From positions 947,150 to 1,011,149 of the forward strand of contig NW_003314271.1 in assembly GCF_000143415.4 (NCBI RefSeq): DNA of 64,000 nucleotides. Reading direction: 5' to 3'. Shown here one piece after another: positions 34,441-48,399 of the stretch (position 1 is its first letter; each line of letters opens with the position of its first letter). The notes under the pieces were generated by a model, which saw only the letters and a program-made list of their open reading frames with translations, made no database searches and was not told where the DNA came from. The DNA comes from Selaginella moellendorffii. Taxonomy: Eukaryota > Streptophyta > Lycopodiopsida > Selaginellales > Selaginellaceae. The position numbers and the translations under genes were made by a program.

Positions 34441-36342
34441 TCCCCAGGAGAGGCATGCAATCCATGACCTAGGTCAATCTGCTGAAACAAAGGAAGTACG
34501 GTCAAGATTGCAGGAAATTTCACTAAAGCATAAAATAGTGATAAAGTCCGTCTCTTATCTGTAAATTGTTTTTGAACTTTTGCCATCTTGAGTTTAATAA
34601 GTATCAGGTGTGAGATGGATGATGTCGATTTCCCCTGTTAAAGACACACAAGACTGAGATAATGACCTTTAGTGAAAATTGTTCATCAAGTTTTACATAT
34701 TTATCTAAATATTTATTTCGAAATATTTCTGATATGTAGATGATAAAGGAAAATTTAAAAAAATTAAAAATATTTTATTCAAAATGAAAGTAATAAAATA
34801 CTTTAATTTTTATATTATTTAAAAAAATTATAAGTTAAATATTTAGTTTAATATAAAATGATGGTAACATGAAGAACAACAATATTTTCTAAATTTTTTA
34901 ATATACTTCTTGTTTGCATCCTTTTTAAAATATATATACTTATTTATCAGTTTTGATATAAAAAACTTGATCTTGTAAATCCACGTAATAACTATAATTG
35001 AGATAAGGTTATTGCTAATGGCAATCCCCTTGTATCATTTATGATAAAAAATCAATCTCAATAAACTTTGATTACAAGAAAATGATGAGAAGGAAACACA
35101 AAAGGAAGTTAAGTAATATAAATTATAATTAAACTTAATTAAATTTATAAATATTGATTATAAAGGCTAAAAATTGTCAATGTTGTGCCATTTCTAGCCT
35201 CCTGATAAGAGCTACATCACCATATATAAGTGATATAATCTTAACAATTGCTCAATGTGGCCATCTTTCAATCGGTATCATATTGTTCTATATGTATAAT
35301 AACTTTGGCCCAATTCAATCCTAATGTTTTTACTTTAAGGGTTTGCTTTAAATAGCTATTAATAATATTTCACTATTTTGTGCATTTTTTGGAGGTTTAT
35401 GTGCATCATATCATAATTATCCTTATTGACTTGTAAAATTCCTTATTTAACAATTTTTCACTAATAAGCCATCTTAAATATCTAGATTTAATGAATGCTT
35501 CCATTTTTTCCACTTCTAAATTAAATAATTACTCCTTTATTTTTGATAGTTAGGTTTAAAATGTAGAACCTTTTAGTTGTTTCTTAATCAATATTTTGAT
35601 AGCTTATATGTTCCTTTTAATGACTTGTATTTTTTTAAATGTTCTCCTTCACTTAATCTATGTTTTTTTCATAGAGCTCACTGGTTATTTTAACCATGGA
35701 CTTGTTGACTTCCTAGCGTTTTTTATACAATAATTAGTGTATGTGTTTTGAAAGTGTTTCTTTATATTAATGTAGGCCTCTTGATTCCACATCTTTATGG
35801 ATTAATATTGTTAATAAAACAGTGATCCAAGAAGTCTTTATACTCTGTAGCAATATCTAGTTTCTCATTATTATGACATAAATTTGGTGACAAATAAAAA
35901 TATTTTGTTTGTCTTTGATAAAATTAAAATCTTTCATGACAATCAATGTTGAAGGTTACAAAGGGAGCTCCTTTAAGATCTCTTGAAAAAAACAGCCCCT
36001 CTCTAATGAATGACTTATCAGTGTATACACATTTAGAGAGCATTAGTCATATATTTACTTGATCCCATTATGTCCATTATAAAGTGACTCCCACAAACCT
36101 TTAACCACTATTAGCATCCACCCACTACATCCAATTGTCAGGTTCTAAATTTTTATTTTCTTTTTTTTTTTTTGAACTTATACACCAAATTCACACTTGC
36201 AAAACAATGCTTTTGCACACAAAAAAAATCATTTGTGATATACCTTATGATGTCAATAGAACTATCATACCTAGGCAACATGTATATTATATACTCACTA
36301 TCATGAAATTTGTTATATATTTTTTTGTAAAATGCATAATAA
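34441..36342 (+). repeat. AT-rich repeat: spacer 'e' and 'W', copy 3
   Basis: Homologue of 17961-19833, beginning GAGGCATGCAATCCATGACC (34452) and with the X terminus TCATTTATGATAAAAAATC at about 35034. It ends at the GTCCA target duplication 36343-36347. No gene seen. Confidence 0.65.
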
Positions 36343-36347
36343 GTCCA

Positions 36348-37455
36348 TGTAGCATACATGGTTTTCACCCTTTATCCTATAGTGATTTATCATAAGATAA
36401 CCACGAAGTGAAACCTAAACTCTTCATGTGCCACATGCCACATGCCACATGTCCAATGGACAATAGAGTGGAGCTTGAGTTTCAGGGCCTTGGGCCATTG
36501 AATGAACGTACGAAGCCAAACTCCCAAACTTGCAGCGAAGGAGCAAAGGAACTGGAGTATGGTGTGACTTCTGAGCATTTGGCTTAAAGAGCGAAGGGAT
36601 AGGAGCACAGAGCGATGTAGGAACAGTTTTAGAGTATCTAACATCCCAATGCTAAAACTAGCATCCAAAATAAAGCTAAACGAAGTTTAGAAATATTTCA
36701 AAATACCGATGACTTAACGCAAGGATATGGGTATTCCACCAACTACTATGGTATGGAACTTAGGCTTAGACTCAAACCGGATGCAAGTAAGAGCTAAACT
36801 ATGCCTCAAGTTGGTTGGCCATACCTGACATGCCCACTATCCTTACTATACATTTAGAACCTTTAATAACCCCCCTTCCTTGAGGAACACACACTTTGGG
36901 CTTTCACCCTTAGCCACCTTTAGTACCAAGAGTTAGTCTCTAGAACTAACTTGAAACTTACTAAATATGGAATGTTTCTAGATTGCAAATTTGGACATGG
37001 GACCAACACCATTGTGGTCAAGACAATCTTTATATTCTGTAGATATGCCAAATGAGAAAATTTAGACACTTTCATAAATAGCATTTAGATTCAAATAATA
37101 CTAACATAAAGTGTATAATAGCAAGGGTGTTTAATAAACATGGTAAACTATCATCTAGTGAATATTGAGGGACTAAGCTCAATATCACGAGGGTTCCTAA
37201 CACTAGTAAGTGCAAGTCAATGAATGAGTTTTTCTAACCAGATCAAATATGCTTGATTAATAGCACTTAGAAATTATGTCCTGATACTCATTTGGTCAAG
37301 TGTATATGTAAAGACTAATTTCTCAACTAGTTTAGGCAGAGACTGAAAAATGGGTTCAACAATACTGACCTCTTGCTGTCATGGTAGTAAAGAAAGAATA
37401 TCTAAAAGGACTAATTGACAAATAGCATTCGATACCTAAAGTCATATTTGTGGCA
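36348..37455 (-). repeat. 3' LTR of element Z
   Basis: On the minus strand begins TGCCACAAATATGAC and ends ATGTATGCTACA. About 1108 bp. Confidence 0.88.
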
Positions 37456-40400
37456 CTTTCCCCCCTTTAGAGAAGATTGACGTCCTCGTCGATGCCTACT
37501 CCAATCTAGAGCACCACTAAGAAAACAACTCCAAAAAAAGTTCACAATGTTCACACTATGTGAGAAATGCACCAACTTAAATGAGTTAGGGTAACTTCTT
37601 TGTTTCACGCGAATGCACTACCAACTCAAACACCTTCTGACCATCATTGACAAGGAAATGATTAATGGAGTTAACCACTCTTGTTACTCTAGGTGTCACC
37701 CAACTTACAAAAGTGTGATATGCCTCTATCTGCAAGGATATAGAGAGAGAAGCTAAAGGCCCCAACCTTTAGTAAAGAAAATAAACCTGTCGGTAAGGTT
37801 TAGATAGACTATTGCAAATAAGCAGTTAGAGCAAATAAACACTCATTCATGATAACTATTGTACTAGCCAATCTAAATAAATCTTAGTTAACCATACTAA
37901 AGAACTCAAATTGCTTAAGTAAGTGTTAGTAACATCTTATCAATATTTCAACCCCAAGAGACCAACCAAAGCAAACCACAAAGAATATGTGGTAATGCGA
38001 AAAGCCAAAAACTATCAAAGAAAATAATTAACTATTATGAAAGATCATCAATCATCCCATTAATAGAGAGATGCATTATCATCATCAAGAAATAATCCAC
38101 CATCATAAAGAATGGCAATCATTCAACATCAACAATAATTAAGTAAAACCTTTGACAAAGATAATTAACTATCCTAGATGATAGTCAATCATCATCAATG
38201 ATTGCCAAATGCAGAAGCTAGCTTTAACATTGAAGCTAATAAACTAAAATACCTTCCCCTAACAACTTCTAACAATTAGAATAATGAGTACAACAAAACT
38301 TAAAGAACCAAAAGCTCGAAGAAGTTTATAGCTAAATCTTCCTTAATAATGATCACGAATCTTGCATGAATTAACTTTAATGCCAAAGAAGAAATCATGG
38401 TACAACCCACAACATCTTTCTTAATACATGTAAAAGTGAAACTTTATAATGCAAAACTATAGTATATCTGTATCAATCCAAAAGCTAAGCATAATAAGTG
38501 ATTATCAAACCAATCCTCCATGAATCCATTTTCTATAGTAAAACATAACTCACTTTATAACAAGTACAAGAAAAATCATCATAACAAGTATAAAAAGAAT
38601 CATAAATCGATAAGAACCACCAACTTTAATATTGAACGCTAACTCTTTTTTTTGTAAAGTTAGCATAATTCATAACTAAATCACTTTTCAAGGAAAACCC
38701 AAAGCTCAACCCCTACTAAATAATCTCGTCTAGAACATAACTAACTCAACTTGCTATTTAACTCATTTGAACGCCAACATAGTTGTTAACTAGCTAATGA
38801 ACGATTGCTAACAACATAAAGCTTTAGCCAAATCATTAATACTATCTACATTGAGATTAAGGAAACTCAATATCAAAATTACAGAGAGACATCTCATTTC
38901 ACTCGAATCTTAACATCAAGAATTTTAATGATAAAGCATCACTTCAATGCCATCAACACCAAAACAAAGCTAAAAAAAAGCAAAAGTGAATCACCATTCG
39001 AAGCTCTTTAACAACCAAGCTAATCAAAGTCAAAGATATTATACTTAGTATTTGAGACCAATCCTTTAATAACACTCAGTTACAAATAATACATCATCAA
39101 GGAGTGATTCACCACATCCAAAACTCAATGAAATCCAATACCACAAACTAAATGCAATCAAATGATATCGATAAAGATAAAATTGATATGTTAACATGGA
39201 AAATCCATGCAACCCACAATATGATCCTCTGTAACACCATCTCGTAAAGCAAGTCTATCACTGCTAAATCATCATCGAGTAAAGTAAGTGTTAGTAATCC
39301 TCGACGAAGTGTATAAGCAATCACTAGTTGCAAAGCAACTAATAATCATTTTTCAACTTGCCTTCACAAAACCCAAATACTAAACTCATACCATCGAGTC
39401 ATATATTTATCCAACTTGAACATAACACCCTAGGTACATGAATAAGCATGAATTAAATGACCACTCAAATCTAACTCAACCGCAATAAACTCATTAATGT
39501 GTATACCCAATACATTTGAGCATGCCTTGAAGAGGTTAATTATACATGATCACACTTAGTTGAAATTAAAGTGAAAATCATAAAATGCACTCATATTGGT
39601 ACACAACCTCCTAATGGACAAAGTTATAATGCAGGTATTAACACCTCAACCTCAAAAAACTAAATTGGACATCACTATCTTTAGCTAAAGCACAAGGCTA
39701 TCAAGACCAATTCAAGATTAGAGAGAACTCACTACTCTCATAAAGTCTAATGAAATGCAAAGTACAACTTGCCACCAAGTATAACATTACAAGAAAAAGG
39801 CACAAGGGTCATCTTTCTAGAAAAGTGCAATAGCCATTTTTCTACACCAACTCCAGACTTTATTCAACTTAATTGTTTTAGCCCTAAGAAGTCAACATTT
39901 CTTTCGGGCCGCATCATACAAACTACTTATTGAGGTTTAAGCTAACTAAAGTCAACTCCAACCCCTTCACTAGTTTGTACTAGCTTACGAAAACGGAATG
40001 GTTTTTGGATAAAGTGATTAATAGATTAGTTATTGAAAAAGTTTAAGAAAATTTGTGGAAAATTTCCCATTCTAGAGAAAGAATAACTCTCAGTCTAGGA
40101 ATACAAACTTTCAAAATTCAGCAAACTTCCTCCTACCTACAACTTTACAAAACTTCACCTCAACACTAATTCTCATGACCCAATAGTATGTTTAAGCATC
40201 GAACATCTTACTCATATTTCTAACATCCTATACCATTATCTGCAAAATGCAAATGAATACCTAAGACATGATCACGAAAACCACATTTTTGGATATCCAT
40301 ATTGTATTAATACTCTTCTTCAATCACCTTCAAGATCTAATGTGAAGCCAAAACACTAACAAGAAAAATGACATGGAAAATTAAGCTCCAAGAAAAATTC

Positions 40401-41674
40401 CTTATCACTCAAAACAATAATGCCACTTTCATTAGCACAAGTGCTAGTAATGTTAGTACCTCAACTTCACACCTTCTCCATCTAACAATTTATTCCAAAT
40501 GCTAACGAATAAACCAACAAGCTATAGCAAGTGAATGCTATAACCTTTTCTAACAGTTTATGGGCAAACTCTCAAGGAAGTAAGGTATCAACTCAAGCTT
40601 AGCATAATAGACCACCATCGAGAATCTAGTCAAAGCTACTTCAATGCTACTACTTGCAAATAAATTAACTTCATTATCAACCACTTTGTGGTTAATCATT
40701 GGTAACCAAACAACTTTGTAAACACATTACTCATTATCATATGGATATGATATAAATATTATAATGACTTGATCATTAATCAAGCAATACCATAAGCAAC
40801 ACCTATATCACTACTACAAAGGTTTATATGAGTATCAAATGCCAACTCGATTCGACAAAATGCAATATAAATGTCACACTCCACCAATAAGGATTTATAA
40901 TACCAAACACCACTAACTTTTGTTCACAACATAGTAAGGTTCCCCTGAAAAGAATTGAGCATTGCAATCTAAGTTTTCAATAACAAGCCTAAACAAAATG
41001 GTTTAGCACTTCATCGCTATCCATTCCACAACTCACCACTTGTAAGACCATAATTTCCAACATGCATCAAAATAGGGACTTTTGATTGCATGATGTAAGT
41101 ATGAACAATGAATTAACACTTTGTTGTAAATCATCTCTCCAAAAAGAGAAAATGATTTATGTGTTTGATCCTTCGTCCCTAATAACTCTTTTTTTGGACT
41201 CAATTTTGACCAAACCTCAAGCTTGCTTTATCCACTTATAATAATGCCTAGAAAGGATCCACTAATTCTATGCTAAACAGCTACAGACTAGCATATTCAC
41301 CACTCATAGCAAACCCAGGGGAGGTTTACTTTTACCTATAGTACATAGAATAATTTATGGTAACCACTAATAGGCTAACATTAATCTTGCCAACTCAAAG
41401 TGTAACCTTGAGTTGCTAATGTGCCTCATTCATGAGCCATAGCTCAAACTCATACAAACGGAACATTTTTAATCCATTTTATAAGCCAAAGCACAAGCTC
41501 ATATAATATGGTACAAAAAAGTAACCAAAATCCATACCCAAGGAAGGATTGCAAAGTCATAGTACCCAAACGTATACCCACTCAGATCATCATTTTCATC
41601 TCTGCATATGCAACAAGACCAATTGCCTAATCTCATTGGATAATGCTCACTAAGACTCATTCTCCGGTACCAAA
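37456..41674 (-). mobile_element. internal region of element Z, no intact coding
   Basis: 4.2 kb of very AT-rich DNA. Near the polypurine tract the minus strand has a short frame ending RHRRGRQSSLKGGK, the position where Ty3/gypsy pol or its 3' untranslated region ends. Otherwise I find no run of more than about 70 codons and no recognisable gag, protease, reverse transcriptase or integrase. It is either a very old element or a non-autonomous one of the large-retrotransposon-derivative kind. Confidence 0.6.
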
Positions 41675-42225
41675 TATAGTATATGTGGTTTTCACCCTTT
41701 ATCTTATAGTGATTTACCATAGGATAACCATGAACTGCAATCTAAACCCTTCATATGCCATGTGTCACATGCCACATGTCCAATAGACAGCAGAGTGAAA
41801 CCCAAGTTTTAAAGCTTTGGGCCACTGAATGCAGGTATGGAGCCAAACTCTTAAGCTTGCAACCAAGGAACAAAAGAACTAAAGTATAGTGTGACTCCAA
41901 GCATTCAGCCCAAGGAGTGAAAGGACAGAAGCACGGAGCAACGTAAAAATAATCTTAAAGTATTCAACATCCCAATGCTAAGATTAGCACGCAAAATGGA
42001 GCTAAATGAAGTTTGGTGCTATTTCAGTATATTAGTGGCTTAATGCGAGGATATGGGTACTCCACCAACTAGTATGGTATGGAACTTGTATTTATACTCA
42101 ACCTAGACGCAAAATAATGATAGGCACACAAGCGGGAGCTAGAATATGCCTCAGGCTGGTCGGCCATATCTAACCCTTAGTATCAGGAGTTAGTCTCTGG
42201 AACTAACTCAAAACTTACTAAATAT
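41675..42225 (-). repeat. 5' LTR of element Z, left piece
   Basis: Matches 19839-20487 of the solo LTR. It is broken after AATAT at 42221-42225 by the transposon and resumes at 54554. Confidence 0.87.
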
Positions 42226-42249
42226 AAGCTCTATTTCGTTAAAGTGGGA
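42226..42249 (+). repeat. left terminal inverted repeat
   Basis: 24 bp starting AAGCTCTATTTCG, identical to the inverted right end; also the terminus type of the MITE at 28109. Confidence 0.93.
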
Positions 42250-43680
42250 ATTGTCATTATCCCATTTGTAAAATAAGGTTTCCAAACCTTTATATAGTAT
42301 ATAAATATAACAAAATTCAACTGCATTGAGGCACATGCCATTTTATTTTAAACAAGGAAATGTCTACTCAATCACTTCTCCTCCCCCTGCCACTGCTTCA
42401 CCTCTCTCTTCTCCTTGTCATCGTCGTCCAATTTCTTTCCATCCTTTTAATATTGGCTCAGTTGCTCTGAGTCTAGGTGGAGCCCAAGTCCCCATTCAAT
42501 CTTTACTTTCCCCTTATTAATAAAACAACTTCGTAGACTTCCAATAACATGCTGTAACACTTCTAGTATAATGCAAATCCTCTTAAAGAATTGTCTTTTA
42601 ATATTAATACAATGGCATGGAACCCCATGCCATAATAAGTTACATTTTTAAATAAATACATGCCATCTCAGACTGTTATTTTTTGCCTCCAACGCCTATA
42701 CAATAATCTTGGAATTTCATCACTCTCCACACTATCAGGATTTAAACCCAATAGTAATGCCATCTCTTCTCTAATACGTCCACGCTCATGTTCAGTGGTC
42801 GAAGAACCCATCCGGTTAAGCAGATTATGGAGATGTGGATAGTCCTTGGCTAGACAATATACATGCCATAAATGATGACTGGTGTCTGTCCGATCAAATG
42901 GCTTCTGATATACCGTTCCATCTGCCATTTGTTTGATTTCTGCAGCCACCTCCTGGACTGGCCGGTTCTCTATCACCATCGCTCCAAGCCGTTTTGCAAG
43001 GTCCCCCAGAACATACGGTTTCTTCTCCCTAGTTTCCATACTGCAAGAGATGGGGTGCACTGCATATGTGTGCGTGTTCGCTGCAGTTTTAATCGCCGAG
43101 TCATCGATGATGAGGATTTCACTTGACCTAGCAGTCCGGTTCATCACTACAGCCTCTGGCTTGACGAAGATGGGCTTGCTACCCCTCACATGGACCATAG
43201 TCAAGCAATCCTCCTGCGTTAGGAGAAAGTCAAATGGTAATATTACTCGCGTCTGATCGTGCATCATCTGTAGCAACGTTAATGCATTGTGGCACATCAT
43301 GGATGTCCAAACTCCCAATTGCAAATTGAACCCGGCCCTCTGTTTTAAGTGTCGCATGGTCATTATTAGATCCCGCAGTTTCTCCCGTGTGATTAATGTG
43401 AATCTGTCTCTTTTGACCAACTTGCGACCGCAGGCTTTGGAGGGTGCAATGACATTCGAGGACGAGCCACGCTCATGGGAGAAAAGGACACCGTTCAGAT
43501 AAAAAATGATACAGTACCTTCGCCGTGACTCTGAAATGAAATGCGTCAGCATAAAAAATGGTACAAGTCAATTTTACCATCTACAATATTAGCGAATGGT
43601 GCTCCCGATGGTCGTTGAGAGGGTTTTGGTCGAGGAAACGTGAAGGGCGGAAATACTCTCCTCTGCAATGTGGGGTCAAT

Positions 43681-43790
43681 CGCATCCGATGGCATGTGGG
43701 CATATGCCATTTCAGCTGTAGACTCTGGTACAACTGGCTCAACAGTGGCATGGGGTGGTTCCGATGGCGTGTGATCACACGCCATTTCAG
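43681..43790. repeat. two palindrome copies inside an exon
   Basis: 43689-43710 and 43763-43784 are copies of the family palindrome lying in coding sequence. They encode the similar peptides AEMAYAHMPSDA and AEMACDHTPSEP on the minus strand. The second copy is a perfect 22-bp palindrome. Confidence 0.85.
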
Positions 43791-44984
43791 CTGGTGCCTC
43801 CGTTAGCAAAGTGGACATGATCGAACAGGCAGTAGGGGCGGTGTAGGGAGGTTCCAACGGCGCGTAGTCAGACGATTGGGCACACGTTGAGTCCGTTGGA
43901 AATGAGGATACGACCGGCTCGGCGGCTGGGGCGGCCTCATGCGGGTCCAATGGCGCCTGGTCACCGTCAGTTGGATACGTGGACAAGATTGACTCAGTGG
44001 TATGGGCAGCATCAAGTGGAGCGTGGTCAGCTTGCTTGGCGTTGATATGGATAGTAGCCTCCACCAGCTCTGATGACTCTTGCAGGCAAGTAGAGTCCAC
44101 TGGCGGATCCATATGCATGTCCAAATATCTCCTTTCGATTGAGATGGTATCCTCCCGTGCTACTAAAAACAAACTCATTAGCACATTGAATCGACTATAC
44201 TGTATTTACCATCAACTGCTATTGAGGAACTAGGACCGATATCACTTGGGCGCACTGCTGATTCTGAAGGATTGGACATACGTTTCGACCCTTGCTTGGC
44301 ACTATCCTTCCTCGACACTAAAGGCTAGAGTTTGTAAATTCAACTAAATAATCTCTACTTACCATTTGCTCTGCGACCTACATGGACAATGTTAGAAATG
44401 GTAAAAGGAATGGGTGTACTATTATTTACCTGATGGTTTGTCTTGTATGACCTTCCTCCGCTGCTCTTTGGCCACCTCAGGCTGGCCATCATCGTCATCA
44501 TCGTCGTCGTCGTTATTGTGATCGTCACCATTGTGAGGACCATCCAAGTCCTCTTCGTCCTCCTCTTCTTCGTCCTCCTCTTCTTTGTCCTCCTCTTCGT
44601 CCTTCTGCTCTTCCTGCTCATTATCTTTCTCTGACTCCTCATCCCCCTCCTGCATTTCTTCCATAGGCTGCTCAGGCTGGATGGCTTGTTCTTCCAGGAC
44701 CATCTTGGGAAAATCATCTGGCCGAGTCTCCATCTCAAAATACAAGACATCCATAGCCTGTTTTAGTGCGTGACCTAGGACCGTATCCTCACCCGACTGT
44801 CTTAACATGGTTTCTGCACGTTCTTGCACCCTTCGAAGACGACGAGATGAGAAAAACGTGGCCCTGACTTGAAAAGCATCCCTCATCCATTGTACCTCTC
44901 CATTGAGATTGGGGAAGGGGAGTCCGCCATAGGAATCTGAGTCAGAGGTGGTGACTGCTTGCTTTCACTCAGCCCTTGATCTGC

Positions 44985-47900
44985 AATGAATGGCATGAGC
45001 ACACACGCCATAACCGCGAGGCATTACCTATCATCTTTTCGTTGCCCTTCTTCCTTTTCGAATCAAACGCCTCTAATCTTGACAACTGTCTAACGTGCTT
45101 TCGCTTTTTATGACCACTGTCAGTTTGAGCTTGGCTGGTGCTTGCCTGTTTTGCCTTTGAAAAAGTGTCTCCTGCAAGGAATGGCATGAGACCACACGCC
45201 ATTGCAAATATAATTTGTACCTCCTTTTTTCCTATTGCTTGTCTGTTTGTCCTTCTTCGATGCGCCACCAGTGCGCTTTTCAGTCCTCGTGTCTGAATAT
45301 TCACAACGATCTATAATCAAAATGGCGTGAGGCCTCACGTGACCTTACCTTGTGCAGGTTGTGAGCTCGGCCCAACATGGGTATCTTCAACAGTAGCTGT
45401 TAACGCCGTTTCAGCATCTAGGGGTGGCCACGCTCCTGCATACAGAGCTTGTGAGATAACATTTAAACTTAAAGTGTGTACTCACTAGGTTCGCAGAGAA
45501 GATACTGTTTTTCTTCGGCAACTGTAATTATATGCTCCATTGAAGTCACCTCTTCAATGGAGTTTGTCACCGCAACACACGGGACACCCTTGAGTAGTGC
45601 GGCTCGAAAGAATAGTCTGCCGCAGTTGTACTCGACAACGCATTTGCCCTTGGAGTCGGAAGCATGTGACCCACCCGCTATTGCGTTGAAGACCCAGCTG
45701 AGCATTTCCCATGTTGCACTTGGAGCTTTCTTTGGATTCGAAAGCTCCATAGCCGTCTTCAGTTCCTCAGGCACGGGTAAATTGACCTCCCTCAGATCAA
45801 TTCGATTGGCCTTGTCGAACGAAGCTGGGAAGTCACTCCAGTCCCACTCTGCTGCAGGACCAATAACAAGGGCGAGTGTGAAGATGCGGACATTCGTCGG
45901 TATCTTCTTCTTAGCCATTATCCCATGGATCTCCCGCATCTCCTTGCCTTTCAACCGAGCCTTCACCTCGTTCAAGGCCTTCTAGAACTTGTGATAGGAT
46001 TCGGAGTCGTAGATCATATAGTGGACTGAAGATTCCACCTCCGCAAGTCCCACCATTAAGTCAATGATGGAGCTGACTTCGTCTGCATGAGTGATCTCCT
46101 CGTTTGTGAAGTCCATCACACAAAAGATGTTCTTGACCTGCTCATCTCCACGGGAAACAATGCTCCTCCACCTTTGATCCTCATCCGAATTCAAGTATAC
46201 CCGGTAAGGTTCTCGATAGGCCTCTGCTGCGGGGTCGAGCTGTTTCTGAAGCCGGCGGTCGACATCTTAATGAAATTTGGATACTGATCCAACTTCTCAG
46301 CTTTACTTTTCGTGGCATCCCACAGCAGATTGATGAACTTGGGGGCCCCCTTCACGTACTCGTCGATGTCTTCATTTGACAAATCCAGCGCTTCCATCAT
46401 CTCTTGCGTGGTGTCGATGCTCACCCTCTCCACAGCCACTTGCTCAAAGATCCAATCCTTCAATAGCGCACGAGCTCTTAGAGTCGTGCACAAGTCCTCG
46501 TATGTCACAATATAGCCGGGAGTCATTTTGGTCTTGTTGAAGACTACCTCACCACGTAGAAGAGCATTAGCCACTGTCAGAAGGTCGTCGTCGTCTAGAG
46601 ACCGCGAGAAATGCAAGGCGTTGAGCTTCAAATCATTGGGCTTCCAGCCGTCCTCCACACCCATTGAGTTTGGCAACTCCCTGTCATGGTACCTCCTCAG
46701 CACATCTACCCATTTGTCAAAAACAACTTTTGTCGCGAGTAGAATGTTATGGATACTGAGTGTGTCATTGACCCCCAGTGTTTTCGAGAGAAGACTCAAG
46801 AATTCCTGCAATGGAAATGGCGTGAGGCCACATGCTATGCCACATGCAACGAGGCTTACCTGCCAGGCGCTAGTTGCTAGTGCACGTCCTTGTCCTGGTT
46901 TTTGTGGCTTCTTCAGTTGAACCCAGAGCTTCCGTGTTCGTGCCAATGTCTCGTGCAGACCCGATTTGTAGCACGTTTCTTGCTTGACATTCTGCGTGTG
47001 GGAGATGTATATGATAGATCGGAGGGGCGAGTTGCCTTTTATCAGGCGGACAACTCTTGTCTTGAAGACTTTCTTCACCTCCTCGCCCACCATAATATCC
47101 ACAACTATCTCTTGCATCGCCAAGCTAGAATGCTGCCCGGAGACGGCATAGAACCAGATGTTCTGATCGTCCAACACCTTCCTATTGATCAAGTCTGGAA
47201 ACCTCGTCTCGCCCTTCATTGTTCGGTAGTAGGGGATCACGTCTGCGATGTCGGGTGTTACTGGACTTGCCAGCATCTTCTGCTTCAGTTTCTCCACCCA
47301 CTCATCAGATACTAGCCTGTGGTTGTATTTGCTTTGGATGTCGATACGGCTCACGTCGATTGTATATACTTTGTTGGAATAGTAACAAGTACTATTATCT
47401 GCGACGATTTTTGCTGCCTCTTCTTGCTCTTTCTGCTCTTTGCGGCTCTTCTTTTTGGTGGGTGTAGTGTTTGAACCCGAGGCAATGGCATCACCGAGTA
47501 GCTTCTTTTTTGGAGCAGGAGAGTCGGACGTCGGCTTGAGCTTGACCACCCTTTTCTACTTCGGGGTAGTTTCCAGATCGACCCCCTTCCCCTTCGCTTC
47601 GCGAATTGGAGGCACTCTCAACGGCTCAATGTTGGAATATAGTTTTTGAACATCGCCATAGGTGAGGTCCGTGGATTCCATGTGATCTTCATAGACCCGC
47701 AGCGTCTTTGAAATTGTGGGCCTCCTAGACAACCTCTCCCTAGCTCCCTCTAAGAATTCCTCATAGCCGCTACCCCCCTCCGGGAAGCCGCTAGGATGTG
47801 CAAGGTGGATCTTGAAGGCGGACGCTGTCTCTACCACAAGTGCCAGTCTATATTCTTGCATGGAACTGCATGGAGTGTCTGTCACTTGGATGAGGATCCC

Positions 47901-48252
47901 CATGCATTCTTTTCTCCCACCATCTGTGTTGTACAGCCTCAGATCCTCGCCTTCCATCCCGAAAGTCCAACTGGTGAGCTCCTCCCCCTTCTCTGCATCC
48001 ACATTGACAGTGGCTGGAAGAAGAACGCAATTCCTCGCCTGTTCAGAAATGCACAACAATTAGAGCTGATAAATGAAAAGCTAGCAGCTGGAAATAACGT
48101 GAGGCCACACGCCATTCACCACTGCATCAGATGTCTTGAGGCTGCATCCTAAGATGGCGTGAGGCTACATGCCATCTGTAACCAGACTGCACTCGAGAGC
48201 CCAATCGGTGCATGCCAATGTTGCTACTGAATGGCATGTGGCCTCATGCCAT
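44985..48252. repeat. palindrome copies in introns of the minus-strand gene
   Basis: Copies at 44990-45011, 45181-45202, 45322-45343 and 46817-46838 each fall within a 46-57-bp GT-AG intron. Copies at 48094-48115, 48154-48175 and 48231-48252 fall within the probable first intron(s). Consensus arms are ATGGCRTG and CAYGCCAT with a six-base centre, usually AGGCCT or TGGCCA. Confidence 0.85.
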
Positions 48253-48399
48253 TTTCTACTTGGCCTAAAAGACTTACCATTTGAAGCCGAATGGAGGCAT
48301 GACAACCGGACTCGTTGGCGAATGTGCACTGTGTGTGCAGCGGATCGTAGCAGCAAGGCTACTCTACCACTTACAGTTGGAGAGTGGCGCTGAAATCTC

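Larger units (their letters stand above)
42668..48282 (-). pseudogene. ParB-like / FCP1-like multidomain protein of the transposon
   Basis: A minus-strand gene of about 12 exons. A plausible start ATG is at about 48282 (MPPFGFK, then a GTAAGT donor). 48040-46191 carries an unknown N-terminal region and then a ParB-like domain: VSRIDIQSKYNHRLV and WFYAVSGQHSSLAMQEI. 46194-45487 follows, with GKCVVEYNCGRLFFRAALL faintly methyltransferase-like. Small Lys/Ser-rich exons come next (introns at about 45432-45487, 45308-45353, 45170-45222, 44984-45028), then an acidic run (44700-44480). 43523-42668 resembles the FCP1/NIF HAD phosphatase domain: YCIIFYLNGVLFS, LGVWTSMMCHNAL, KPIFVKPE, EILIIDDSAIKTA; the catalytic DxDxT is replaced by YLNGV. 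Two in-frame TAG codons (47556-47558 and near 45985) and a frameshift near 46265 break it. Domain calls are by eye. Confidence 0.7.

Noticed and set aside
44443-44773. Hydrophobic Val/Ile/Leu and Ser-rich frames on the plus strand
   Set aside because: They are the complement of the acidic Asp/Glu coding run of the minus-strand gene, not membrane proteins.
45487-45975. DNA methyltransferase call for the middle of the accessory gene
   Set aside because: Only a weak glycine-containing pattern is visible and no catalytic motif can be named, so it is mentioned but not called.
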